This document shows, piece by piece, positions 29,920 to 40,165 of a DNA stretch of 64,000 bases. The stretch covers positions 992,001-1,056,000 of the forward strand of contig NC_007712.1 in NCBI RefSeq assembly GCF_000010085.1, written 5' to 3'. The notes under the pieces were generated by a model. It did not search any database. It saw nothing but the letters and a program-made list of their open reading frames with translations, and had not been told where the DNA came from. The stretch is from Sodalis glossinidius str. 'morsitans'. GTDB lineage: Bacteria > Pseudomonadota > Gammaproteobacteria > Enterobacterales > Enterobacteriaceae. Position numbers and translations under genes: made by a program. The stretch's first letter is position 1, and each line of letters opens with the position of its first letter.

Positions 29920-30105
29920 TGCATTAACGCTTTCATGTATCCATCGTGTACGCCATGCCGGCATGCCATGGCGCATCACATCGCATTTGTACGGAATGCT
30001 CCGGGATCCACACGCCATCAAATTCATGACGTTTCAAGACTTGCAGTACTCTTGGCATATCAATATCGCCTGCGTCGATGAAGCTTTCGTGATAGTAAGG
30101 GACCT
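29920..30105 (-). pseudogene. Mannonate-dehydratase-like (UxuA family) fragment
   Basis: On the minus strand the sequence reads FIDAGDIDMPRVLQVLKR, then HEFDGVWIPEHSVQMRCDAP and WHAGMAYTM. This is the C-terminal metal-site region of UxuA-type mannonate dehydratases, from memory (typically DGVLIPDHTPQM...APWHAGMAY). A stop follows directly and the rest is not recognisable. It agrees with the neighbouring sugar-acid genes. Confidence 0.55.
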
Positions 30106-30183
30106 ACCCTTTTAGGTTCCGAAAATGGATTTACCGGTCAGGTGATAATAACAACGCTCATCCTGATCTAAATATCCTTCATT

Positions 30184-30333
30184 TTACAGGCACTGCATTA
30201 CGCGAAATAACCGGTTAAAGGAAAGCCCAGGTAGTGCAGCGATTTCACTCATCATCAATGGCGCTCCAGCCTGAGATAGATGTTCCAAAATAGCCAGGCT
30301 TCGACTTAACGCTGGCGCGCTATAATCGCTCAT
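30184..30333 (-). pseudogene. IclR-family regulator, N-terminal HTH fragment
   Basis: A 49-residue frame reads SAPALSRSLAILEHLSQAGA, MSEIAALPGLSFNRLFRVMQ, the winged-HTH of IclR regulators, then stops. The effector domain is absent. Its ATG overlaps the TGA of the MFS gene upstream (ATGA), which shows it was the next gene of that operon. Confidence 0.75.
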
Positions 30334-31606
30334 TGCGCGCGTTTTTGCGGTATATCGGCAGTAGCGCTGCTCTCTTGTTGCCGGCCATGGAGATGGAGAT
30401 AACGGATGGTCAGGAGCGTGATACCCCCCCTATCGCCATACAGTCTCCAAGATAATAGATTGGCGTGCTCGGGCTACCTGTCATTTCGCGTACCGCAGGC
30501 ACGGTATTTTGCCCGAAAAAGCCGCCTAAATTGGCCAGCGAGTTAATTGCGGCAAGTCCGGCAGCCGCGGCGGAGCCACCCAAAAAACGCGTCAGCGTCC
30601 AAAAACAGGGTTGAATAGAGAAGATAGCCATAATGACTACGGTGATGCACAAGAAGCTCAACCAAGGCGTAGCAATAAACAGGGCGCTGCCGGTCAGAAA
30701 CACCGCCGCCACGAACATCGGCAACGCGATATTTTTCACCGGATCGGCGGTTCGCGCTGGATTTCGCGTCATCCACCTAGAGCAACACGATTGCGGCAAG
30801 CCACGGGATCATATTGATTACGCCGTTGGCGATATCCGACACGCCAAAGCCTTTCACGATGGTCGGTATCCAGTAACTTAGCCCTTAGGCGCTGAATGAG
30901 ATGAACCCCAACACCAGGGCGAGCAACAGGACGCATGAATCTTTCAACGTGGTCAAAACACCTCTGACATGATGATCCTGGTCGCGGCTTTCCTCCTGTT
31001 TCAGCGTGTTTTTAAGCCAGGATTTTTCGTCTTGGCTGAGAAATTGCGATTTTTCGGGTGACTCCGGCAGCCAGTATAAAACGGGAAGAATCAATACCAG
31101 CGCAGGCAACCCGGTGCCGATAAAGATCCATTGTCAACCTTCCAAATTAAGCAGACCGTGAATATTCAATAACAGGCCATTTAGCGGGGCGCCTATCAAG
31201 TTGGCTATCAGGCTTGCCATGATGAGATAGCCAACGACGCGTGGGCGGTGCTCGATGGGAAACTAGCGGGTCATATAATAAAGCAGCCCGGGATACAGCC
31301 CCACCTCGAAGGCACCCAGCAAAAACCGCAGAATATAGAACATGGTCGTGCTGGTGGTGAAGGCAATCAGAATCGTTACCAGTCCCCATGAGAACATAAT
31401 ACGGGCGAACCAGACATGGCACCCAACTTATGCATTATGATGTTGCTGGTTACCTCAAATAAGAGGTAGCCAATAAAAAATAACGATGCGCCGAAGCCAT
31501 AAGCGGTTTCACTTAATGATAAGCTTTCCACCATGTGGAGTTTGGTAAAGCTGATATTTTGTCTGTCTATATAAGCGATGACATAAAGCAAAATCATTAT
31601 TAGCAA
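30330..31606 (-). pseudogene. MFS permease (anion:cation symporter type), broken
   Basis: The start (LMILLYVIAYIDRQNISFTKL, GFGASLFFIGYLLFEVTSNI) is that of the ACS subfamily, which imports sugar acids and aromatic acids. Homology then changes frame several times: LPALVLILPVLYWLPESPEKS, LLALVLGFISFSA-stop, GVSDIANGVINMIPW and SAAAAGLAAINSLANLGGFFGQN. A run of seven G/C near 30424 shifts the last segment. The frame ends ATGA with the IclR fragment. At least four lesions. Confidence 0.85.
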
Positions 31607-31696
31607 AAATTTAATTGATATTTTTTATCGTCGTGATACCAAGACGACTATCAGCGTATTGTATAGATTCACCTTAATTAAGCGGAAAAGAAATGA

Positions 31697-32250
31697 TTAC
31701 ATAATACCGAATTTGTCAAAGGCCTCTACGGTCGTCATCCCTTTTTTCAATATCTGTAGAACTTCGCTTTCACCCTTCGATTTTTCAAACGCGCCAGTCG
31801 ACCACTTTGCCGCGTGGTCCCTGATCCTGCGCGTAACTGCCGAAGGACGCTACCGGGAAGCCCAGTTTCAGAATTTCATTTCTGTCCCGATGAAAGCCGT
31901 GGACCACCGCCCCTACCGCACCGCATTGTCTGGTGAGTGTGGACATTAATCTCCCCCCACTGTGCATAGCGAAGCGAGCCCCCTACGCAGATGTACACTT
32001 CATTTGTTTGTAAGTCATCCAGAGCATGGAACATTAATCCAAAGGGTTTTTCACTCAGCGCGGAATTTCCCGGTCCGCTTTGCTGAAAATAATCTGCTTC
32101 CAGCACAGGCATGGCATGCCCTAAAATAACCATTCCCGCGTCAATGGGTTTTAATTGCGGTGAAAGGAATTGATGAAATAATCCCATGGTGTCCAACACG
32201 TCTCCCAGCAGGGCGACGAATAATTTTTCTTTCGAGTACTGGCTGATAAT
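31697..32250 (-). pseudogene. RraA-like / HMG-aldolase-fold protein, broken
   Basis: The frame begins near SQYSKEKLFVALLGDVLDTM and continues LKPIDAGMVILGHAMP, then LDDLQTNEVYICVGG. A frameshift follows NVHTHQTMRCG. The other frame gives AVGAVVHGFHRDRNEILKLGFPV and YAQDQGPRGKVVDWRV, a stop, then VLQILKKGMTTVEAFDKFGIM at the end. The family includes aldolases and decarboxylases that act on oxaloacetate-like acids. GGAGG stands right before an ATT codon where the start is expected, so the original ATG has perhaps mutated. Confidence 0.75.
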
Positions 32251-32264
32251 GCCTCCATTAGTGA

Positions 32265-33981
32265 TTATTCAGGATGCGGCTCGCGTTGGATATGGCCGCC
32301 GGACTTCCCCGGCAGGAAATTCAGATCGGCACTGGTGTGGGCTTGTTCGACGGACTGTATATACAAATGGGTGTAACCTCGCGGATAATCCAGCAAGGGC
32401 GGCCGCCATTGTTCTTTCCGCCGCGCCAGCTCTTCCTCGCTGACGTTCAATGTCAGGCGACGCTCATGGCAGTTTAGTTCGATAATATCGCTGTTACGTA
32501 CCAACGCCAGCGTACCGCCGACGGTGGCTTCCGGGCTGACATGCAAGACGATGGTGCCAAACGCGGTTCCGGACATGCGTCCATCCGAGATACGGATCAT
32601 ATCCCGTACGCCTTGCTGAACTAGCTTTAGCGGCATGCCGAAATTCCCCACCTCCGGCATGCCTGGATAGCCCCGTGGCCCGGTGCCTTTTAACACCAAA
32701 ATATCGTCGGGCGTGACATCCAACTGGGGATCGTTAATGCGCTGGTTGTAGTTTTCGATATTCTCAAAGACGACCGCTCTGGCCTGGTGATTTAGCAGCG
32801 CGGGGGTGGTGGTGGGTTTTATCACCGCGCCGTCCGTGCACAGATTGCCGCGCAGAACAATGGTGCCGGCATCCTTGATTAGGGCCTGTTCGGCAGGGAC
32901 GATAACGAGCGGATTAAAGATAGAGGCATCGACATAATTCTCGCTCAGCGTCTTGCCATTACATTGTATAACATTATCGTGCAGCTTATGGCGCAGCTGG
33001 CTTATCACCGCCGGTATGCCGCCCGCGTAGTAAAAATCTTCCATCAGGAATTCCCCTGAGGGTTTAAGGTTGGCGAGCAGGGGAATATTCTGGCTCAATA
33101 CGTCGAAATCACTGAGTGTAAGCGGCACTTCAATCCGACCGGCAATGGCCAGCAAATGCAATATAAATTTGGTCGACCTGCCAATCGCTGCGTTAACGAT
33201 AATCGCGTTCTCAAACGCGTCGCGGGTAAGGATCTGCGACATGCGCAGCTCCTCTTGCACCATGCCGACGATACGGCGGCCAGACAAACGCGCCGCGCGG
33301 CGCCGTGATGCATCTACGGCAGGGATAGCAGCGGCACCCGGCAGGGACATGCCGAGCGCCTCCACCATACAGTCGAGGGTAGAAGCCGTTCCCATTGTGT
33401 TACAGGCACCAGGGCTGCGCGACATACTGTTTTCTGCTTCGTCAAACATCGACTGGCTGATGATTACCGGCACGCAGATCTTCGCTGAATTTCCATAAAT
33501 CAGTGCCTGAACCGATATCACGCCCCTGGTGTTTGCTGTTGAGCATGGGGCCGCCGCTGACGACCATTGTAGGCAAGTCAACGCTGGCCGCGCCCATCAG
33601 GCAGGCCGGTGTGGTTTTGTCGCAGTTGGCGAGGACAACGACGCCATCAATGGAATTGGCGCGAATAGATTCTTCCACGTCCATGCTAGCGAGATTACGG
33701 TACAGCATCGTCGTCGGTTTTATTAATGCTTTACCCAACGACATGACCGGGAATTCAAAGGCAATACCGCCCGCCTCAAGAACGCCGGTTTTCACCTGCT
33801 CGGCCAGGTCGCGTAAATGCGTATTGCACGGGGTTAATTCCGACCAGGTATTACAGATGCCGATAACCGGCCGCCCGTCGAAAACGTCATTGGGCAGCCC
33901 TTAGTTTTTTAACCAGCTCCTGGCAATAAATCCGGATTTATCCTTGCGACCGAACCACTCCTTGCTACGATACTTTTTCAT
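32265..33981 (-). pseudogene. IlvD/Edd-family sugar-acid dehydratase, broken
   Basis: Begins MKKYRSKEWFGRKDKSGFIA. A CAA-to-TAA stop falls in SWLKN-stop-GLPNDVFDGRP. The next part (GICNTWSELTPCN, VVVLANCDKTTPACLMGAAS) has the Fe-S cysteine CDKTTP. A frameshift near 33480 moves the rest into another frame (RSPGACNTMGTASTLDCMVE, ILVLKGTGPRGYPGMPE, ISDGRMSGTAFGT), which runs to the natural stop. The family includes arabonate, xylonate and gluconate dehydratases. The specificity cannot be read from the sequence. It heads the operon with the RraA-like and MFS genes. Confidence 0.88.
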
Positions 33982-34409
33982 TTTACCCACACTTAGCTAA
34001 CGGGATATGATGAGGTGGGAGTGTGGCGGGGGCGGCCGTAATCCGTCAATAGTGTCCCCCGGCGCCGCAATTTAAAGACTTTGTGAACAAGGACGGGGAT
34101 TATGACTTGCGTCTTGGGGAGCAATTTTTATATATGAAAGTCAGTGTGTAGCTTATGGGTGGTGACAACGGAAAAAAGATTACAAATCAGTGGGTAAATT
34201 AACAGCTAATAGAAGTTACTTTTATTAGTGAAAGTGAAAATTCGCCAGGAAAATATCAGAAGTGTGATCTTTGTAACAGGTTTAAACGCCTTGAGCGCGT
34301 GTAAAGCCCGTCACTCGGGGGAAACTATTGCGCGTTAATTGTCTGGAGGGGGGGCGTGCGCAGGTAGTTATCGCTCACATCCCCCCGCCCGCGTGCCGCG
34401 CAGGGGCGC
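33982..34409. other. Gene-free stretch
   Basis: About 430 bases between the dehydratase start and the lyase end, partly AT-rich. Nothing recognised apart from room for the dehydratase promoter. Confidence 0.4.
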
Positions 34410-35537
34410 TTATCGCGGCTGATAAAAGCCCTGATAACTAGCGGACCGCTTTGGCAGGTCGCGGTTAATGATAACGCTGCTATTACAGCGGAGTTCCCTG
34501 CGGCGAAAAGTCGCCGGCGATAGAACAGGGCGGTTGAGCGGAAAGCGTTCTGGCGAGCGTGTTAAATGATGGATCAAAGAGCGTTGAGCGCCACAGTAAT
34601 CCACTGGCGTTTTGGGCGTCGAAAGCGCCCGTGAAACCTTTGATGCCCGCGTTGGCCCGTATCCGGTCAAATTTGACTAGGTGTGAACAAATTCTTGGTG
34701 GGTCTTGTCACCGTTGACGTAGGGCAGTAGCCAATGGATCGCGCCGGCCAGCGACGCGCCATTATCCGCCCGCCAATGATACCAATCCTACCCCCGGTGT
34801 CGGGCCGCCAACGCGGCATCCACCAGCTGCTGAAGATCATAGACGACATAATGCAACGCATCTCGATCCTTAAAATCCAGCGTCACGCCCGCATTATCAA
34901 TATTCTGGGCGATCTGCTGCCGGAAGAGGGCTCGGGAGCGATTAGACAACCTGCTATCGTCAGTGGCCACGGCGATAAGGGTCAGAAGTTTGATACGATG
35001 GCTCTGCCAGTTATTGCGCCAGATCATGGCCTGATTGGCCTGCGCGATACGGTGCAGATAGCTATCGGCCCAACGCCTGAGAAAGCGATCCACCGTCAGG
35101 CGCTCGCTCGTCGGTACGTGGTGCCGGATACGTGCCAGGTTTGGATTAATTGGCCGCAGGGGGTTTCATCAATCGGGTTGGCATCAGGTTGCCAGGTCGT
35201 CACCCACGCCAACAGATAGCGCCGCGCCTGGCGCAGGCCTTCATCACCATCGATGCCGGCCTGCCAGGCGAGGGCGTTTTTCAGCATTAACGGCAGGTCC
35301 TTCCGGGCCTGCACGTTTTGATCGTAAATGCCCTGATGCGGTAACGTTCCTTCGGTATGCAAATGCGCTATCGGCTGTGGGGCATGGCGTCTGGCGTAAA
35401 TCACCGCTTGATGCAAGGATGACGTTTGCAACTGTAAAGCGGTCGGGGCCGCTTTTGTGGTTTGCGCCGCGTAAACCGACGGTAAGGCCGCAGCATCGCG
35501 GCGGTTAATACTGTGAACGTGCGCTATACCGATTCAT
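34410..35537 (-). pseudogene. Alginate lyase (PL5, AlgL-like), broken
   Basis: Pieces of a PL5 lyase follow each other in different frames. They are LPLMLKNALAWQAGIDGDEG, RRYLLAWVTTWQPDANPIDE, IWRNNWQSHRIKLLTLIAVA and LDFKDRDALHYVVYDLQQLV (with the helix that carries catalytic residues in the family), then GASLAGAIHWLLPYVNGDKT. The start ATG at 35537 follows GGAGGCGACGTT but meets a TAA after ten codons. Such enzymes cleave polymannuronate in the periplasm. Recognised from memory of the family pattern. Confidence 0.7.
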
Positions 35538-35850
35538 AACGTCGCCTCCTTGTCCCCGGAACAGGCCGATGAGCGGCGCAGTTTAGCATTAGGCATCAAG
35601 GTAACCCATTTATGCCACAAACGGTAATGGAGGGCGCGTTGACGGCAAAATTGACGCTGTCTCGTATTAGGATAGGTTTCGCAGACACGGGCAAAATGGA
35701 CGTCAGAGGGCAGAGAACCTGAAAGCGGATAGGCCTTAACCGGTGGCTGGCTCTACATTAAGTAAGAAGGGGACAATGATGACGGGTCCAGGTCACCCTG
35801 AACCCGTTGCCTCCTGCCGCCGAGAGCCTTCGGCTTGAAAAAGCAGGGCG
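35538..35850. other. Gene-free stretch
   Basis: About 310 bases with no gene, RNA or repeat that I recognise. Confidence 0.4.
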
Positions 35851-36682
35851 TCAGCCGGCGTAATACTCGGGATCCTCCAGTTCGGTCAGCAGACCCGGAC
35901 CCTCTGGCTTCCACCCCAGCATCGCACGCGTGTGCGTGCTGGAGGCGGCCATTTTCGTGCCCACCATCCCCGCGAACTAGCCGAAATGCTGGGGCTCCCG
36001 TCTCCCCGCGAGCAGCCCCAACTGCCGACCTATCGTCGCCGCGATGAGCCTGAAAGGTACTTACTCGTCCGCCACGGCGTGGTACACCGGTTCGGTCACG
36101 CCTTGCTCCAGTACCAGACGGTAGACGAGTGCCGCATCCAGCCGATGTAAGCCCGACCAGCAGTTCTGGTCGTTATCAAGCTAGGCCGAAATGCCTTTTT
36201 CCCGCGCCAGATGCATCAGGAGGGCCACGAAGCCATGGTCTCCCAGACTATGAACCGATGAGGCAAGGCGGATCAAAGCGGCACGGACACCGCGGTCGTT
36301 CAGTGCGCGGACGGACTTGCCCGGTCATATTCCGTCGCCCCTCGCGGCAGCCCCGATACTCCGGTCGTGACGAGTAGCGGGCGATCGTTTCCCGCCAAAG
36401 CGCTACCAAGCGTCTCAATCACCTGCCGGTCCTGTTCGCAACTCTCGATGAACCGGTAGAAATCGTGATTAAAGGCGGTATGTATCACGGCATCCGCCGC
36501 TCCTGCCGCCTGACGCAACACATCAAGATCATCCAGGGTTGCGCCTGGGCGCCTGTCGCGGCAAGGGTCGCCGCCTTTTCGTCGGAACGGACGAGTCCCG
36601 TCACCCGGTGGCCGGCGTTGATAAGCTTCTGAACCACGGCTGAGCCGACTCATCCTGTCGCGCCAGTGACAAATACATGCAT
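35851..36682 (-). pseudogene. NAD(P)-dependent epimerase/SDR (atypical), broken
   Basis: Starts MHVFVTGATG, the Rossmann glycine motif, followed at once by a stop. It then reads VGSAVVQKLINAGHRVTGLV, DVLRQAAGAADAVIHTAFNH, LASSVHSLGDHGFVALLMHL, and ends MLGWKPEGPGLLTELEDPEY. At least four stops or shifts are seen. This gene and the O-methyltransferase beside it were probably controlled by the divergent TetR gene. Confidence 0.8.
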
Positions 36683-36714
36683 ACCAAGAGTCTCCTGAAT
36701 GGAATGAAAAGGGG

Positions 36715-37376
36715 TTAATGGATCCGCATGGACAGCTCGACGTCCTCGCCGCAGGCAACGGACAGGTAGCCATTTGCGGGCGTGCGGACATACTCCAGAT
36801 AGTCCTGGTTGTGGTGTGCATAGTCGGCGATAATGAGTGCGCCCGGGCGTAGTCGGGTTTCCAGACGCGACAGAATGTCGGTGTAGAGCGCCTTGGCGCC
36901 GTCAAGCAACAGCAGATCGATGACATCGGGCAGCGGGTCTGTCAGCGTTTGCAGTCGTCTCCTTCGCGTATTTCCACCAGATCAGCAAGCCCGCCCCGCC
37001 CGCCGCGATATGCTCGCGCGCGCAACACCTTGGAAGGCTCGAACTCGCTGCTTATCATGAGACCGCCGCCATTTTCGCGCAGTGCGGCAGCAAGATGCAG
37101 GGTGGAGAGACCGAACGAGGTGCCAAATTCGACAATGCTTTATCTATTGGCGCTGCGCGCCAATAGATAAAGCAGCACGCCGGTTTGGCGCGACACCGGC
37201 AACTAAAGATCTTTCAGATGGCCGTAAAAATCCACATAATCGATTTTACTGCGCAGCAGGCGCTCACGCTCCTCGCGGGGTATGCCGGCCAACGCCGGGC
37301 TGGTCGCCGCGGCAGCTTGGGCATACAGGCTTTCCAGTAATGTCGCCAGCGGAGCGGTGGTGAGTGTTGAAGTCAT
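36715..37376 (-). pseudogene. SAM-dependent O-methyltransferase, broken
   Basis: The N terminus (LATLLESLYAQAAAATSPAL, DYVDFYGHLKDL) leads to SIVEFGTSFGLSTLHLAAAL, the SAM-binding motif I, then DVIDLLLLDGAKALYTDIL and LRPGALIIADYAHHNQDYLE. Stops lie after KDL, in the segment before SIVEFG (inside the perfect hairpin at 37136-37174) and after DDCKR; a frameshift follows. The family methylates small catechol-type hydroxyls. Divergent from the TetR gene. Confidence 0.82.
37136..37174. repeat. Perfect 18-bp inverted repeat with 3-nt loop
   Basis: TGCTTTATCTATTGGCGC, loop TGC, then GCGCCAATAGATAAAGCA. It lies in the coding region of the methyltransferase remnant and carries one of its stop codons. 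One arm encodes a normal LLYLLAR-type helix; the other arm, which should read a different sequence, has become its exact complement. Confidence 0.95.
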
Positions 37377-37496
37377 AACGGTATCCCGATCTGTATCTAG
37401 CCGTAAAAAAGAATGCTATTAATTTATCACATTGTTATAATGCGACGAATAACTCATATTTGCTATTCGCATTCATTGCCGGGTTAAAACACGCTT

Positions 37497-38180
37497 ATGA
37501 CCAATCGCCAGACCGCGCGTATTTCCTCACGAAAACACCCCAAACAGTCCCGTTCCACGGAGCTGGTTGCCGCCATTTTGCAGGCGGCGACTCAGGTTTT
37601 GGCCCAGGAGGATGCTCAGCGTTTCACCACCGCGCGGGTCGCCGAAAAAGCCGGCGTCAGCATTGGCTCCCTGTATCAGTATTTCCCCAACAAAGCGGCG
37701 ATTCTTTTTCGCCTGCAGTTCGATGAATGGCAGCAAACCACGGAAATGTTGCGCCGTATTTTGGAAGAGGTTGGCAGGCCGCCGCTGGACAGACTGAGCA
37801 CCCTGGTCCACAGTTTTATTCAATCCGAGTGTGAAGAAGTCGCGATGCGCGTCGCGTTGAACGACGCCGCGTCCCTTTATCGCGATGCGCCTGAAGCGCA
37901 GCAGGCGAAAGCCGCAGGTGACATTGTTTTTCAAACATTTATGCGGGAAGTCCTGCCCGGCGCGTCGCAGGCCACCCTTGTCCAGGCGGGGGAATTGATT
38001 ACCACCACCTTAAGCACGGTGGGCCATGCGGTTTCAGAAAATGCCCGCTCGCCGAAAGCGGTTAACCGCTGGGCGGAGGGGATGGCGGATATGTTCTGTG
38101 CCTGGCTGACGTCCTTACAGGCGCGTCAGAATAGTGACAATCCGACACAGGCGCGTCACGATAGCGACGAGCCAACTTGA
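37497..38180 (+). CDS. TetR-family transcriptional regulator
   Basis: The 227-residue protein has the N-terminal HTH at about residues 20-65 (RFTTARVAEKAGVSIGSLYQ, YFPNKAAILFRLQFDEW) and a variable ligand domain. The frame is intact, unlike its neighbours. It is divergent from the O-methyltransferase/SDR pair, so it probably repressed them. A short tandem repeat of codons near the end (QARQNSDNPTQARHDSDEPT) makes the tail unusual. Confidence 0.85.
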   Translation: MTNRQTARISSRKHPKQSRSTELVAAILQAATQVLAQEDAQRFTTARVAEKAGVSIGSLYQYFPNKAAILFRLQFDEWQQTTEMLRRILEEVGRPPLDRLSTLVHSFIQSECEEVAMRVALNDAASLYRDAPEAQQAKAAGDIVFQTFMREVLPGASQATLVQAGELITTTLSTVGHAVSENARSPKAVNRWAEGMADMFCAWLTSLQARQNSDNPTQARHDSDEPT

Positions 38181-38219
38181 GTCACTAGCAGCAAAGGCAG
38201 AACGGCGCGACCCACAGGG

Positions 38220-39161
38220 TTAAACCGGCGGCAGCAAGGCAAAGGTTGCTTTCATTTTCCGCGCTTCTTCCTCCGGACTGCGGCCGAAAAAACGCCGAAA
38301 TTCGCGATTGAATTGCGACGGGCTTTCATACCCACTTTGAACGCTGCTGACGTGGCACTGAGAGAGTTGCGTATCATCAACAATCGCACCTGATTCAGGC
38401 GTAAGGATTTAATGTACTGTAGCGGCGAGGTGCCGGTGACGGCTTTAAAGCGTTTATGGAAAGCAGGAACACTCATCCCGGCATCTTCTGCCAGCGTGGC
38501 GATGGACACAGCGCGGGGGTAGTCCGCGATGAATGCGCTCCAGCGAACGGGAGATATGGGCGAAATGCCCTTGATTCGCCAACGCCGCCCTAAGCGCATT
38601 GCCCCGTTCCCCCACCAGCACTCGATAATAAAGCTCGCGCACCACCTGCGGGCCGAGGATGCGTGCTTCTTCCTTTGAGGCCAGCGCCTGCAACAGGCGT
38701 AATGTGGTATCGGCTATTGCCGCATCCAGCGGCGTGTAGATAATGCCTTCCGGCGCGTCGCAGGCCCGCGTTCCGGGCCTGTCAAGCCACATGACCAGCT
38801 CCGACAGCACCGCCATATTCAGGGCTATCGCCACGGCCAGAAGGGGATATTGCGGGCTGGCTTCCGTTTCCGTGAGAAACTGTAAGGGTACGGACAGAAC
38901 CAGATAGTGGTGCTGATCATAGCAATACCCCTTTTCCGCCAAATACCCTCGCTTACGGCCCTGACATACGATGACGATGCAGGGATCATACAGCACCGGG
39001 GTACGTTCGAGTGGGTGTTCGGCCCGCATAAACTGTATACCCTCAAGCAATGAGCGTGTGTAACCCTCGGCGCGGGCAAGCGTGTCCAGCAGCAGCGCCA
39101 TTTGACGCGGTATCGAGGCAATAGCGTCGCGCATTTTTCCTACATCCTGATGAAAACTCAT
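38220..39161 (-). pseudogene. AraC-family regulator (AraC_N type), broken
   Basis: An N-terminal ligand domain (LLEGIQFMRAEHPLERTPVL, PCIVIVCQGRKRGYL, YLVLSVPLQFLTETEAS) and GPQVVRELYYRVLVGERGNA are in one frame. A one-base shift near 38520 moves the HTH (SIATLAEDAGMSVPAFHKRF, GTSPLQYIKSLRL) to another. A second shift near 38345 precedes the last helix (SQFNREFRRFFGRSPEE, ATFALLPPV). It cannot bind DNA as one protein. Confidence 0.85.
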
Positions 39162-39406
39162 TTTCGCCTGATAATCGCTCTATTTCTGGTTTGAATAGTA
39201 TCAGGCAATCAATGAAGAGGAATACGCCTTTTCGTCAACGCTGTGCCTGCCTACGCTTAAACACTATAGCGGTGTTTGGAGTCGGGTATCCCGCGGCGAC
39301 CACGGGCCATGAGCACGGGCGATATCCTTTCTGCCTGCGCACCCTCGAAGCGCACGTCGCGCTTCCCCAACAACGCTATCTCTTTACCCGATAGGAGACT
39401 GATACT

Positions 39407-39981
39407 ATGACGCATAAAACTTGGCTTATCACGGGAGCAGGCCGCGGGCTGGGCGCCCAACTGGCGCAGACCGTACTCGCGGCAGGGGACAATGTCGTGG
39501 TGACGGCACGGGATAGCGAAGCGGCCCGCGCGGCCTTTACGGCCCATACCGACCGGCTTTCGATTTATGTACCCTTTATGGCACGTCCAAGTTTGCAGTT
39601 GAAGGTTTCAGCATTAACCTGGCGCGCGATTTAGCCCCTTTCGGCATTCATGTGACCGTCGTCGAGCCGGGCTATTTCCGCACCGATTTTCTTGACGCCA
39701 GTTCGGTCCGTTTTTCCGCTGATCCCATCGCGGATTATGATGATGTCAGAGAGCAAACGGAAGCCGTGTACCGGGAATATAATCATAAGCAGCCGGGCGA
39801 CCCGGTGAAATTCGGACCCGCCATTCTTCGATTGGCGAACGAAAAGACACCGCCCCGGCATTTATTGCTCGGTTCCGATGCCTTGGCGATCGCTCGCAAA
39901 GCATTGACGGAACGCTTGGCAGAAATCGATGCTTGGGAAAGCCTGTCGTTCACGACCGATCATGATGATGTCGCGGGCTAA
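39407..39981 (+). pseudogene. Short-chain dehydrogenase, internally deleted
   Basis: The start MTHKTWLITGAGRGLGAQLA carries the NAD(P) glycine motif. After AAFTAHTDRL about 100 residues are missing, including the catalytic Ser and Tyr region, and the frame is shifted. The rest (FSINLARDLAPFGIHVTVVE, PGYFRTDFLDASSVRFS) runs to the stop at 39981. It is divergent from the AraC remnant, a common pairing. Confidence 0.85.
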
Positions 39982-40015
39982 GGGGCGCTTAAGCGTCTTT
40001 TGTCGGCTGAGGGTT

Positions 40016-40047
40016 ATCGTCTATGGCGGCCTGCGGCCATAGACGAT
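40016..40047. repeat. 12-bp inverted repeat after the SDR remnant
   Basis: ATCGTCTATGGC and GCCATAGACGAT flank an 8-nt loop, 35 nt after the SDR stop. There is no T run. It may be a factor-independent stop that has lost its tail, or a fold-back repair product like the one at 37136. Confidence 0.6.
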
Positions 40048-40165
40048 GTGGTTGGCAAAGGGGAGGCTTATTTTGCCGCTGTTGGCGCCAATACCGGAGC
40101 GGAGCGAGTGACCATGGCTGTGCCGTGGTCGGCTAAGCACGGGTGAGACCCCTCCTCGCGAGCGA

